Source of the DNA: AP-15 sp963735445
GTDB taxonomy: Bacteria > Pseudomonadota > Alphaproteobacteria > ATCC43930 > CGMCC-115725
Reading direction: 5' to 3'
Assembly (NCBI GenBank): GCA_963735445.1
Contig: CAVTLC010000042.1
Coordinates: 61,425 to 125,424 of the forward strand
Length of the DNA: 64,000 nt
The translations under genes and the position numbers were made by a program. The notes below the pieces were generated by a model. That model ran no database searches and was not told where the DNA came from. It was given only the letters and a program-made list of their open reading frames with translations. Numbering within the stretch: the first letter of the stretch is position 1; each line of letters starts with the position of its first letter. This document shows positions 16,561 to 25,283 of this stretch, in pieces.

Positions 16561-17496
16561 TCAAAACCCGACGTCGTCGCCGCCTTTGAGCGCCAGCATC
16601 GCGCGCGCCTCATCCGGGCTGGCGATTTCGAGCGATAAATTCTCGACGATGGCGCGGATGCGGCTGACCTGGTCGGCGTTGCTGGTGGCGAGCTTGCCGC
16701 GGCCGATCCACAATGAGTCCTCGAGCCCGACGCGGACATTGCCGCCCATGATCGCGCCCATCGTCACCAATGGCATTTGATGACGGCCGGCGGCGAGGAT
16801 CGACCAGGCGTATTTGTCGCCGAATAATTTGTCGGCGATGTGCTTCATGTGGACGAGATTGTCGGGATCGGCGCCGATGCCGCCCAGGATGCCAAAAATC
16901 GTCTGCACGAACAGCGGCGGCTTGACCAGCCCGCGCTCGAGAAAATGCGCGAGATTGTAGAGATGGCCGACATCATAGCACTCGAACTCAAAGCGGGTGC
17001 CGCAGCCTTCTCCCAGATCCTTTAGGATCCGCTCGATATCGGCATAGGTATTGCGGAAAATAAAGTCGCGCGTCATCTCGAGATGCTGCGTCTCCCAAGG
17101 ATGTTTCCAATCCTTGTAGCGGCTGAGCATCGGGTAGAGCCCGAAATTCATCGAGCCCATGTTTAAGGAGCACATTTCCGGCCGGGCACGCAGCGGTGCG
17201 GCGAGCCGTTCGTCCAAGGACATGCCGTGGCCGCCGCCGGTCGTGATGTTGACGACCGCGTTGGTCGCCTGCTTGATCCGCGGCAGGAATTGCATAAAGA
17301 CGTTGGGATCGGGGGTCGGCCGCCCGTCCTTTGGGTCACGCGCGTGCAGATGGAGGATCGACGCCCCTGCTTCCGCCGCGGCGATCGCGTCGCGCGCGAT
17401 CTCGTCCGGGGTCAGCGGCAGATAAGGGCTCATCGTCGGGGTGTGGATCGACCCGGTGACGGCGCAAGTGATGACGACCTTGCCGCCTATGGCCAT
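16561..17496 (-). CDS. Beta-keto acid cleavage enzyme (BKACE, DUF849)
   Basis: 311 residues from the ATG at 17496, which has a strong ribosome site (GGGAGGAG); earlier codons in the frame are not family-like. BKACE enzymes condense a beta-keto acid with acetyl-CoA, giving acetoacetate and a new acyl-CoA. Visible features are VVITCAVTGSIHTPTMSP, PDEIARDAIAAAEAGASILH with the metal-binding HLHAR pair, DGRPTPDP, NITTGGGHGMSLDERLA and, near residue 230, GLEDSLWI with the catalytic-site Glu. The substrate group is not readable. The adjacent CoA-transferase would activate the acetoacetate product, so the three genes make a coherent pathway. Confidence 0.93.
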   Translation of the reverse strand: MAIGGKVVITCAVTGSIHTPTMSPYLPLTPDEIARDAIAAAEAGASILHLHARDPKDGRPTPDPNVFMQFLPRIKQATNAVVNITTGGGHGMSLDERLAAPLRARPEMCSLNMGSMNFGLYPMLSRYKDWKHPWETQHLEMTRDFIFRNTYADIERILKDLGEGCGTRFEFECYDVGHLYNLAHFLERGLVKPPLFVQTIFGILGGIGADPDNLVHMKHIADKLFGDKYAWSILAAGRHQMPLVTMGAIMGGNVRVGLEDSLWIGRGKLATSNADQVSRIRAIVENLSLEIASPDEARAMLALKGGDDVGF

Positions 17497-17595
17497 CAGC
17501 TCCTCCCTCAGCCCGCGTTGTCGCGGGAACGAGCACGCCGCCGTGGACCAGCCGCTCGACCTCACCGCACGCGGCGGAATGATGAGAAGCGACGG

Positions 17596-18814
17596 CTAGC
17601 CCTGCGCCCGGATGAACAACTTGACCTTGGGATAGGTCTCGGTCTGCCACCGGCGGCCGTGGAAGACGCCATAATGGCCGACTTTGAGCTGAAGGTGGTG
17701 GGTCTTTTTTGCCGGCGGGATGCTCGTGCATAGATTATGCGCGGCGACGGTTTGGCCCGGGCCGCAGACATCGTCGCGCTCGCCCTCTACCGTCATCAGC
17801 GCGGTGTTGCCGATGGCCTCCGGCTCGACCAGGCGGCCGCGAACCCGAAACTGGCCGAGCGGAAGATCGTAGCGATGAAAAACGCGCTCAATCGTCTGCA
17901 GATAGAAATCGGCAGGCAGATCCATGACCGCGGTGTATTCGTCGTAAAAGGCGCGGGTTGCGGCCGCACTTTCACCACTGCCGCGGGCCAGGTCGCGGAA
18001 CATCGTCCAATGCGCCGAGACGTGGCGATCGAAATTCATGCTGAGAAACCCGGCGAGCTGCAGGAAACCCGGGATAGACACGGCGAAACGCCCCGGGATA
18101 GCGCGCCGGCACCGTGGTGATGACCGTCCGCTCAAACCAATCGAGAGCATGCGCCTGCGCGAATTGATTGACCGCGGTCGGGTTCGCCCTGGTGTCGATC
18201 GGGCCGCCCATCAGAACCATCGAGGAGGGCTGGCATGGGTCCTCATCGGCGGCCAGCAGCGACACCGCCGCCAGCACCGGAACCGAGGGCTGACACACCG
18301 CGACGACATGCGTGCGAGGCCCGAGCACCCGGATAAAACGGATGACCAACTCGACAAAGTCATCGAGATCGAAGCGGCCGAACAACAGCGGCACGTCGCG
18401 CGCGTTGACCCAGTCGGTCAAGTAGACATTGTGGTCGGCGAGCAAGGTCTCGACCGTGCCGCGCAACAAGGTCGCGAAATGGCCGGACAGCGGAGCGACG
18501 ACCAAGACCGTCGGCTCGTCGCGCACCAGATCCTTGCGAAAATGCACCAAGTTGCAGAACGGGTGGGAAGCCGCGATTTCCTCGTGAACGGCAATCTCTT
18601 GGCCGTCAATTGTCACCCGATCGATGCGGAAGTCGGGTCGCTGATGTGACATGCCGGCATGCGACAGCAACTCCATCGCAGCGGCGGCACCGCGCATAAA
18701 CGGCATGTCCCCGATCGGCAGCCAGGTATGGCCGAGCCACTGGCTGGCAGTCCCGGCAATCAGCCGAATTGGACCGAATATGTCGTTTTGCGCCTGGTAG
18801 GCATCGTAAAGCAT
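17596..18814 (-). pseudogene. phaZ: Intracellular PHB depolymerase PhaZ, frame broken by a one-base insertion
   Basis: The N-terminal two thirds read from an ATG at 18814 (MLYDAYQAQNDIFGPIRL) and the C-terminal third continues in another frame to the stop at 17596. The joined product is about 405 residues, normal for PhaZ. The switch is at 18063-18064: the reading ARYPGAFRRVYPGF should continue LQLAGFLSMNFDRH, which needs one base fewer in the sequence there (CC for C). The catalytic Cys is present in VCQPSVP, a Cys-type nucleophile as in the R. eutropha intracellular enzymes, and Asp and His candidates occur in MTVEGERDD and VGHYGVFHG. The enzyme would release hydroxybutyrate from stored PHB. 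The break is either an assembly error or a recent mutation. Confidence 0.88.
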
Positions 18815-19095
18815 ATACCCTCGTTATTGTTGCCGACACAGAGTGTCGGGGAATGTCCTAATAATCCAAACAGCTTCGCTGTTCGATCGATCCCCAGGCG
18901 AATGCATCCCATCGCAAAACCCTTTCTAATTCAATCGTATATTTGGCTTGACAAAAGCTTAGGCAAGGCTTCGGACGCCAGCCTTGCGCGATCAGGCGAA
19001 GTGCTGATTCGTTCCCTGGTTTTTTCTGGTAGGGCAGACGAAATTGCCGCTTTCAGCAGCAATCCGCCCGGCGCGCCTAAATCGCGGGCAGCAAC

Positions 19096-20286
19096 TCAGC
19101 GTTGAGGCGCGACAACGCCGCCGCGAACCTCGTGGATGACGACCCCGGAAAGCCGCGGCGGTGGTGCGAGCCAACTCGGGTGGGCGAGGCTTTCCGCAAC
19201 ATCGCCTTCGCCAGCGTTCCAGCGATCCGAAAGCGAGCTGAGCGAAAAATCAGCCATCTTGGCAGCGAGTTCGACCGCACTCCCCTCATGCACCAAGTGC
19301 AGGATGGTCATCGTCACATCGCTTGCCTCGGCGAGGCAGCGGCGGATCTCGATATCGCCCCGCATCGCCGGCGGCACCCGCTCGCCAAGCAATGCGATCA
19401 TCCGGCGCAGATCGTGGGTGCGGCGCATCGCGGCGATTTCGCGGGCCGAGCGGCTGATCCCGCCGGCGCTTCCGGGAACCGGGTCATAGCCATCGATCGC
19501 AAAGCACAAGGTGTCCGCCGGGCGCGCATCATCCAATGCCGACACCGAGACCGCGCTGCCGGCAAAGCGCTGGTGATCGACGGTGACCGGCGGCAGGCCG
19601 GGAAACGGGGTTCCCGCCATGACATGGTCGAGGTTCAATACATGCCGGTCATTGTCAAAGAACGTTTCGGCGCCGGTGGCGAGATTGACGGCGCCAAGCA
19701 CGAGCCGGACGGCGCCCGAATTGACCCGCTCAAAGTCGACCGCCTCATTGATCAATTCGCGCAGCATCGCTGCCGACACCGCTGGCACGGCCGATTTCGG
19801 GACCCACCGGCCGCGCTGATCGGAAACATTCGGGCCGCGGGTGATCGCCCGCCGCAGCCAGCGACTAAGAGACCAAGATCGGTTGGGAGCCGCGTGCTGA
19901 CTGATCTGCTGCCAAAACCGCCGCAAGTGCAGGACACGCTGATGCGGTAAATTTCCGGCGATGATGGCGGCGTTGACCGCCCCGATCCCGCTTCCCGCGA
20001 TCCAGTTCGGCCTTACCCCGCTCTTTTCGAGAGCGGCGTACGCGCCGGCTTGATAGGCCCCGAGCGCTTCGCCGCCGGATAACACCAGCGCGATCCGCTC
20101 GAAACGGGACAAGCTCTTTTCCGGTCGCCCTCGCGCCAATATCCGCTCCCGCCGCCCGCTGCCAATCGCGCCAGCCGAAGACGGTGGCGGAGTCGGACCT
20201 GCCATATCCTTCGCATCACGGGGATCGCGGCGCCGGGCGCCTTCCGCAACACGTAAGTCATCATATGAGGTCTCGATCGACCGCAA
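19096..20286 (-). CDS. Patatin-like phospholipase family protein with altered active site
   Basis: 396 residues. The patatin domain begins at about residue 64: RIALVLSGGEALGAYQAGAY and NWIAGSGIGAVNAAIIAGN. In active relatives the second stretch reads like VAGVSIGAINAA, with the nucleophile Ser in G-x-S-x-G. Here that position (residue 100) is Gly; Ser is one place earlier. The Asp-Gly-Gly of the dyad, expected in the loop after the conserved HQRF stretch, reads AGS (FAGSAVSV). Both members of the catalytic dyad are therefore missing, so lipase activity is doubtful. The first ~60 residues are of low complexity and the true start may be later (Met28). It is located between the phaZ and cytochrome genes. 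Confidence 0.8.
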   Translation of the reverse strand: MRSIETSYDDLRVAEGARRRDPRDAKDMAGPTPPPSSAGAIGSGRRERILARGRPEKSLSRFERIALVLSGGEALGAYQAGAYAALEKSGVRPNWIAGSGIGAVNAAIIAGNLPHQRVLHLRRFWQQISQHAAPNRSWSLSRWLRRAITRGPNVSDQRGRWVPKSAVPAVSAAMLRELINEAVDFERVNSGAVRLVLGAVNLATGAETFFDNDRHVLNLDHVMAGTPFPGLPPVTVDHQRFAGSAVSVSALDDARPADTLCFAIDGYDPVPGSAGGISRSAREIAAMRRTHDLRRMIALLGERVPPAMRGDIEIRRCLAEASDVTMTILHLVHEGSAVELAAKMADFSLSSLSDRWNAGEGDVAESLAHPSWLAPPPRLSGVVIHEVRGGVVAPQR

Positions 20287-20307
20287 AAGTGCCGAGCGGC
20301 AGACGGG

Positions 20308-21213
20308 TCAGCCTTTTTCCCGGGGGTGCTGCGAATCCGAAGGCAGCGGCGGCAGGGATTTGAGGTAGACGGCGATGGCGTGGCGGTCGTCGTCTGTCAG
20401 CTTGGCGGTGCTCTTGACGACCTCGGCCATCGCGCCACCGACAAACTCTAAGTCGGGGGTACGGCCGTTCTTCAGTATCTCGAGGATGTCGGCCTCGGTC
20501 CAATTGCCGATGCCGGTCGTGGGATCCGGAGTGATGTTTGGCACCGGCTTCCCGTCAGGACCATTGGCCGTGCCAGCGAGAAACCGGCTCGGTTCCATCG
20601 CGCCGAACGCATTTCGCGGCGTGTGGCATTCGCCGCAATGAGCCAACGCATTCACGAGATAGGCGCCGCGGTTGTAGGTGGCGCTGCGATGCAGGTCTGG
20701 CTGGAACGGACCGCGATCGAAAAACAGCCACTTCCATACCGTCATCAGCGGGCGCCAGGAGAACGGGAAGGACACGTCATGCCTTCTGTTTCGTTGGCGC
20801 ACCGCCGGCAAAGACGACAGATAGGCCCAGATCGCCCGTGCATCGCTGTCGACGATTTTGGTAAAGCTCGTGTACGGAAACACCGGGAAGTAGTTGGCCC
20901 CGTCGGGGCGCACACCGTCGCGCAAGGCACGCAGGAATTCGGCCTCGGTCCATCGGCCGATACCGGTGTCGGGATTGGGCGTTATGTTCGGGCTGTAGAA
21001 GGTGCCGAACGGGGTCGCGATCGCGCGCCCGCCGGCGAACGACTTTCCGCCATGCTCGCTGTCGGTGTGGCAGCCGACGCAGTCGGCAGCATTGGCGAGA
21101 TAGGCGCCGCGAGCGACCGCGTCGGGCTGGAACGCACCGGCAGGCGCCGCCAGCAAAAACGTGGCAACGGCGAGGGCACCTATTGCAACTTTGCTCGGAA
21201 GTCCTGATGGCAG
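20308..21213 (-). CDS. Di-haem cytochrome c (class I type), start codon unclear
   Basis: About 300 residues. A hydrophobic signal sequence (AIGALAVATFLLAAPAGAF) is followed by two haem c sites, ADCVGCHTD and HCGECHTPR, and each half ends with an axial-Met-type NITPDP/NITPNP loop. It resembles the membrane-bound cytochrome subunits of quinone- or haem-linked dehydrogenases. The frame has no ATG or GTG close to the signal sequence; a CTG at 21213 is in frame and gives a reasonable N-terminus, and an AAGGAG lies 20 bases upstream. Its start overlaps the end of the cytochrome c' gene. The frame also runs on in register with the first part of that gene, which is an effect of the broken frame there. 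Start and partner are uncertain. Confidence 0.8.
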   Translation of the reverse strand: MPSGLPSKVAIGALAVATFLLAAPAGAFQPDAVARGAYLANAADCVGCHTDSEHGGKSFAGGRAIATPFGTFYSPNITPNPDTGIGRWTEAEFLRALRDGVRPDGANYFPVFPYTSFTKIVDSDARAIWAYLSSLPAVRQRNRRHDVSFPFSWRPLMTVWKWLFFDRGPFQPDLHRSATYNRGAYLVNALAHCGECHTPRNAFGAMEPSRFLAGTANGPDGKPVPNITPDPTTGIGNWTEADILEILKNGRTPDLEFVGGAMAEVVKSTAKLTDDDRHAIAVYLKSLPPLPSDSQHPREKG

Positions 21214-21657
21214 GCGTTGCAGCCGTCGAGCTCCTTGAATGCGGCGGCCGTCTTGTCTTTGTCGCCGCTCTTCACCGCGTCGGCGAGCACCGCGACCTGG
21301 TCGGCCACCTTCTTGTTGGCCGCGATAAATTTGTCGTGCTCGGTCCAAACCTCCGCTTTCGTGCGCAAATTTCCCGTCGGGGGCCGGCCCCGCCGTGCCC
21401 GGCGGAAAGTAATCCGTCACCTTTGAGACCGATTTGCTCAAGGCATCAACTGCAGATACAGCCTGCGCTTGATCAGCTTTCCCTTGTATATAATTGCGAA
21501 CGACAAGCCATTGGCGGATTTGATCCTTCATTAAGGCTTGGCGATCCTTGATTACTTGCTCCTTGTCGGCAGCCAATGCCGCCACCGGGACACTGGCGCC
21601 GACCACGACGATCATCAGCGCTGCCGCCCGTAGCAGGCAGTTGTTTCGAAACATCAT
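21180..21657 (-). pseudogene. Cytochrome c', frame broken by a one-base insertion
   Basis: The product is about 158 residues after correction. It begins MMFRNNCLLRAAALMIVV (signal peptide ending AALAA), with a ribosome site of G residues in front, and continues as DKEQVIKDRQALMKDQIRQW, typical of cytochrome c' helix A. The frame changes between GKFA and TKAEVWTEHDKF near 21365; the downstream part ends GCNACHQDFRAKLQ with the C-terminal haem site CNACH and the stop at 21180. Cytochrome c' is a periplasmic high-spin haem protein often connected with NO or oxygen handling. The single extra base lies by an AAATTT run and may be a sequence error. Confidence 0.85.
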
Positions 21658-21760
21658 GAAAGATCCCCCCAGGAATGTGCACCGGCACAAATCATTTTGA
21701 CGTACGCTGATCAAAGAGACTCCCAATCCGTCGGGCAATTCCAGCCCGGGCCTCTCACGA

Positions 21761-22381
21761 TTATGTGATCGGGATCTCGATATAGGTTTTGAAGGCCGGG
21801 CGCTCGCGCATGCGGTCATACCAGGATCTCAGCTTCCGCAGCGGCGGGCGTTCGATCGGAAAAGCGTGCCACCGATAGACCAAAGTCCCCATGACGATTT
21901 CTGCCAAGGTCAATTCGGAACCCGCGAGAAACGGCGAGCCATCGAGCGCGTCCTCGACAATTGTCCAGGCAGTCACTGCCTTGCGGCGGGCGCCTTCGAT
22001 CGCAGCGTGATCGCGCTGCTCCGGTTTGGAACGAATCAAACCGTAGAGGAGCGCGCCCATCGGCGGCCCGATCGTCGATAGCTGCCAGTCCATCCACCGT
22101 TCGACATGGGCGCGTTCAGCGGGGGCGGACGGATAGAGCCGCTCCCCGTTATGCGTCGATGCGAGATATCGGCAAATCGTATTCGATTCCCATAATACCA
22201 AATCCCCGTCTTGGATGGTTGGCACCAAGCCATTCGGATTGATCGCGAGATATTCCGCGTCCTGATTGCCGCCAAATGGTCCGCCGATGTCGACCCGCTC
22301 AAATGGGATGTCGAGTTCGCCGCAGCACCACAGGACTTTTTGCACATTCGACGATGTATTTCGGCCCCAGATCTTCAGCAT
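21761..22381 (-). CDS. Glutathione S-transferase family protein
   Basis: 206 residues from the ATG at 22381, preceded by GGAG at the right distance; an ATG at 22399 is also in frame. The N-terminal thioredoxin-like domain reads MLKIWGRNTSSNVQKVLWCC, with Ser and Asn in the glutathione-site position, then NPNGLVPTIQDGDLVLWES (the conserved cis-Pro and ES pair). The C-terminal helical domain follows, with HVERWMDWQLSTIG and AGSELTLAEIVMG, the latter holding the conserved Asp/Glu-box helix. It likely conjugates or isomerises small electrophiles; the substrate is unknown. Confidence 0.9.
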   Translation of the reverse strand: MLKIWGRNTSSNVQKVLWCCGELDIPFERVDIGGPFGGNQDAEYLAINPNGLVPTIQDGDLVLWESNTICRYLASTHNGERLYPSAPAERAHVERWMDWQLSTIGPPMGALLYGLIRSKPEQRDHAAIEGARRKAVTAWTIVEDALDGSPFLAGSELTLAEIVMGTLVYRWHAFPIERPPLRKLRSWYDRMRERPAFKTYIEIPIT

Positions 22382-22530
22382 CGCTGCGACTCCGCCCATT
22401 GGTTCCCGCCGCGCTTATGGAGCCCCAGATTAAGGGTAGACGCAACCGCCGGCGCGGCGAAAATCGGGTATACCAGCGAGATTGCGCGATTGCTTCCAAT
22501 CGCACGATGTGTCGGCAGGAGTTAGGGCGA

Positions 22531-22773
22531 ATGTCTTGGCGGGCTTATCCATGGGCGGCGGTGCTGATCCTTGTCGCCGGTTCGGCGCAGGCTACGGGAC
22601 AAGGCACGATGGCGCTTCAGAAATGGAAGTCCATGGATGTTTGCGCAAAGCAGGCACAGACGGCCTTCCCCGATTTTTCGCCTGAAGCCAACGCAAAGCG
22701 CGAGGCCAAACTCAAAGATTGCCTCAATGCCAACAATCTACCGCCGCGTGAGCCGGAGGCACCTCCGCATTGA
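22531..22773 (+). CDS. Small exported protein of unknown function
   Basis: 80 residues from the ATG at 22531 with a GGCAGGAG ribosome site. It has a signal peptide (MSWRAYPWAAVLILVAGSAQA) and a short mature part with two Cys (VCAKQAQTAFP and LKDCLNAN), possibly forming one disulphide. The sequence is otherwise charged. It is divergent from the GST gene. I do not recognise the family. Confidence 0.6.
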   Translation: MSWRAYPWAAVLILVAGSAQATGQGTMALQKWKSMDVCAKQAQTAFPDFSPEANAKREAKLKDCLNANNLPPREPEAPPH

Positions 22774-22794
22774 TTGTGGGCGCGACGCCGCTGG

Positions 22795-23632
22795 TCAATC
22801 GGCGTGGCCCTCGCCCCAGCCGTCGGTCATCCGCGGCAACCTCGCCGAGCGGCTCGCGGAACCAGCGTCAACGCCGGCTTGAAGCTGGTCGAGAAAGCTG
22901 ATTTGAGCATCGAGATCGATATCGAAACTTGAGGTCACCTCGAGCCGAATGTCTTCGAAGACATTCCGACGCCGGCGCTGGCGCCAGCCGATCACCGTCT
23001 CATCCCGCTGGCGCAGCAACCAGGCTATCTGCGGGCGAAACAATGTGACGATGGCAGCGATCCAGTCGTTGAGTAAAGCCGGCCCGCCCACGGCAGAAAA
23101 CTTGAAGCAATCCAGCATTTTGATAACGTCGTCGGCGCGATACCAGGTCTCGCCGGTGACCCAACGATTGGTCGTGAACACCCGGATGGGCTCTCCCATC
23201 GCGGTCTAGGGCGATGGCAACGAGATGGCTGACCTCGTCACCACGGCCATGTTTGAGCGGCGGCGCCTGCGGTGATATGCGCGCGGCTTCGGCGACCGCG
23301 GTCTCGGGCAGAATCAGCGGGGCAACGCCGGCGGGCATTCCCTCAGCGCGCAAGAAGCTGTGAAAATGCCCGTGCTCGTGGGGCGAGCGCTGCGCCGGCG
23401 GGTGGGCGTGGTAGAAATACTGGGCGTGGGTCTGCGGGTCGTAGACTTCGCCTGGCGGATAATGCCGCCACTCCGTCATAGGCGCGGGGTCCGGCGCGAC
23501 GGCACTGAGGATACCGCCTGCACGACCTGCTAAAACGCAACGGATAGACTTGATTGTAGCGGCCGCCGCTTGCATCCCGGCAACTTCCGCCGGGCTCACT
23601 TGCAGCTTAGGAATGTTCCTTGTTGCCGGCAC
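22795..23632 (-). pseudogene. DUF6969-like protein, frame broken by a one-base insertion
   Basis: The N-terminal part (from about 23632) contains EWRHYPPGEVYDPQTHAQYF, HAHPPAQRSPHEHGHFHSFL and SHLVAIALDRDG. The C-terminal part continues in another frame from about 23199 as GEPIRVFTTNRWVTGETWYR and ends at 22795. Removing one G from the run at 23187-23199 joins them. The joined protein has many His residues in its first half. I recall similar proteins as a domain of unknown function (DUF6969); no activity is known to me. The start (GTG at 23632) is uncertain. Confidence 0.7.
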
Positions 23633-23662
23633 TCGGCGGCCCCCGATGCGAACGAAACGTGC

Positions 23663-24313
23663 TCACCTTAGCTGGCGTCGTGCTCGCGATAAAGCGGGAT
23701 TGCCGAGGGTCCAGACGACGATGTCTCGCAGCACCGCGTCGGTTGCCGCGTCAAAGGCGGCGACGATAGATGGGATGTCGTTTGCGGCGGCGGGCGAGTG
23801 CTGCTCAAAGCGATTTTCGGCGATGATTGTGCGCCCGGGCACCGTGACGAGACGCGCAATGATATCAACCGAGACCTGAGGCGGGCCGTTGGCGGTCGCA
23901 TAAACCGCCTCGAAATGGCGAATTTCGGTGCGGAGAATCACATCAGCGCGCAGGCCGCTCGAGGCGCGGTCCACGCCGATGATCGCGCCGCTATTCTCAA
24001 ATGACGCGAGCAACAGGTTTTGGATCAGATCGGGCGCTCGCTCGGCCCACTCCGAATCGGCGAAATAGTCGAGCGAAAATGGTGATTTGCTTAAGGCGAT
24101 CCGGCTCGTGTCGATCCCGGCGGGTGCTTGGGGTACGTCGATCGCCAGCTGCGTGCTGATACGCGGTAGATTGGCTGGAAAATTGCCCGCGGGGGTCAGC
24201 CGATAGAGTTTGCCTGGCGGTGTCGAGACAAAAAGGCTCGAGCAACCTGCCAGTGCTATCACGACGAATCCCGCGAAGGATCGGCGCCCGATCCGCGCCG
24301 CCGGACCGGTCAT
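23663..24313 (-). CDS. ABC-type transport auxiliary lipoprotein (PqiC/MlaC-side component)
   Basis: 216 residues. A signal peptide ends in a lipobox, VVIALAGCSSLF, so the mature protein is probably anchored to a membrane by lipid. The body resembles the ABC-type transport auxiliary lipoprotein family (formerly DUF330): YRLTPAGNF, LAIDVPQAPAGIDTSRIALS and DAATDAVLRDIVVWTL. These proteins pair with MCE proteins in lipid transport between the membranes. The start overlaps the stop of the MCE gene by 4 bases (24310-24313), so it ends this operon. Confidence 0.85.
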   Translation of the reverse strand: MTGPAARIGRRSFAGFVVIALAGCSSLFVSTPPGKLYRLTPAGNFPANLPRISTQLAIDVPQAPAGIDTSRIALSKSPFSLDYFADSEWAERAPDLIQNLLLASFENSGAIIGVDRASSGLRADVILRTEIRHFEAVYATANGPPQVSVDIIARLVTVPGRTIIAENRFEQHSPAAANDIPSIVAAFDAATDAVLRDIVVWTLGNPALSRARRQLR

Positions 24314-25254
24314 CGCGGCTGGTATCCCTGCCGCCGGTCTCCGAACAGTAGGCGAGTGGGGTCGCGTTGCAGCTGCAGGACAAACTGGTTCAGATTTTGA
24401 GCCAAACGTTGCGCATCATCGACAAAATCGTCGACACCGGGCAGCGTCGTCTGAACAAAATTTCGTAACCCAGAGCGGTTTTCGCCGAGTATCTGCTGCA
24501 CTTGATGGGCGGTGTCGCTCAGATTTGTTGCGACGCGGTCGTAATCTTTAAGCGTCTGCGAGACTTGGTCCTTTAGTCCGCCGCGCACGGTGTAACTTTG
24601 GTCGACGTTGTGAAGCAGCGACTTCAACTCAACCATGCTGGCGTTGGCGTTGCCGAGTACAAGGCCGACATCTTGGCTGTGATCGGCGAATGCCGCGGTA
24701 ACAGTTCGCAGATTTTGCAAAGTGTCGGCGACCGCTTGGCGGTTGCGATCGTCGAGCAACGAGTTCAAGCTTTGCGATGCTTGTTTTAACTCGCCTAGCA
24801 GCGCAGGAAGAGAGGCCTTCACCTCTTCCAACTCGTTCTGTCCCGCCTTGATAATCGGGTATTTGTGACCCTTCTCGGCTTCCAGAACGCTGGCATTTTG
24901 TGTGCCGCCGCGGATCTGAATCGTCGAAACCCCGCTCAAAATATTGGTCTCAAGGAAGGCCCGCGCATCAGTCTTGATTTCGACAAGATTGCTGTCGACG
25001 TCGACGGTGACTTGGATTTGTCCGACGTTATCTTTGTCAACCCGAATATCGGTAACGCGCCCAACCGGTATTCCGTTGTATTGGACAGCCGAGCCACGGC
25101 TGAGGCCGGCCACCGATCCCTTGAAAAAGACGTAGTAGGGCTGCAGTTCCCGGCGAAATTCAATCCGGCCGAGCCACAACAGTGTGGCAAACCCGGCAAA
25201 GACGACGATAAGTACAAACGCTCCTACCGCGGCGTAGTGCGCCCGCGTTTCCAT
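24310..25254 (-). CDS. mlaD: MCE-domain substrate-binding protein (MlaD type)
   Basis: 314 residues. One N-terminal membrane helix (residues 7-27, AVGAFVLIVVFAGFATLLWL) is followed by the MCE domain with FKGSVAGLSRGSAVQYNGIP and VGRVTDIRVD. The C-terminal half (from about residue 160) is helical and rich in Gln, Asn and Leu (for example QSLNSLLDDRNRQAVADTLQ), as in longer PqiB-like MCE proteins. Such proteins form a ring that binds phospholipid in the periplasm and feeds or receives it from the MlaFE transporter. It sits between mlaF (30 bases upstream) and the lipoprotein gene. Confidence 0.92.
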   Translation of the reverse strand: METRAHYAAVGAFVLIVVFAGFATLLWLGRIEFRRELQPYYVFFKGSVAGLSRGSAVQYNGIPVGRVTDIRVDKDNVGQIQVTVDVDSNLVEIKTDARAFLETNILSGVSTIQIRGGTQNASVLEAEKGHKYPIIKAGQNELEEVKASLPALLGELKQASQSLNSLLDDRNRQAVADTLQNLRTVTAAFADHSQDVGLVLGNANASMVELKSLLHNVDQSYTVRGGLKDQVSQTLKDYDRVATNLSDTAHQVQQILGENRSGLRNFVQTTLPGVDDFVDDAQRLAQNLNQFVLQLQRDPTRLLFGDRRQGYQPR

Positions 25255-25283
25255 CCATCCTCTCCGACTGTACCGGCTTTCCT

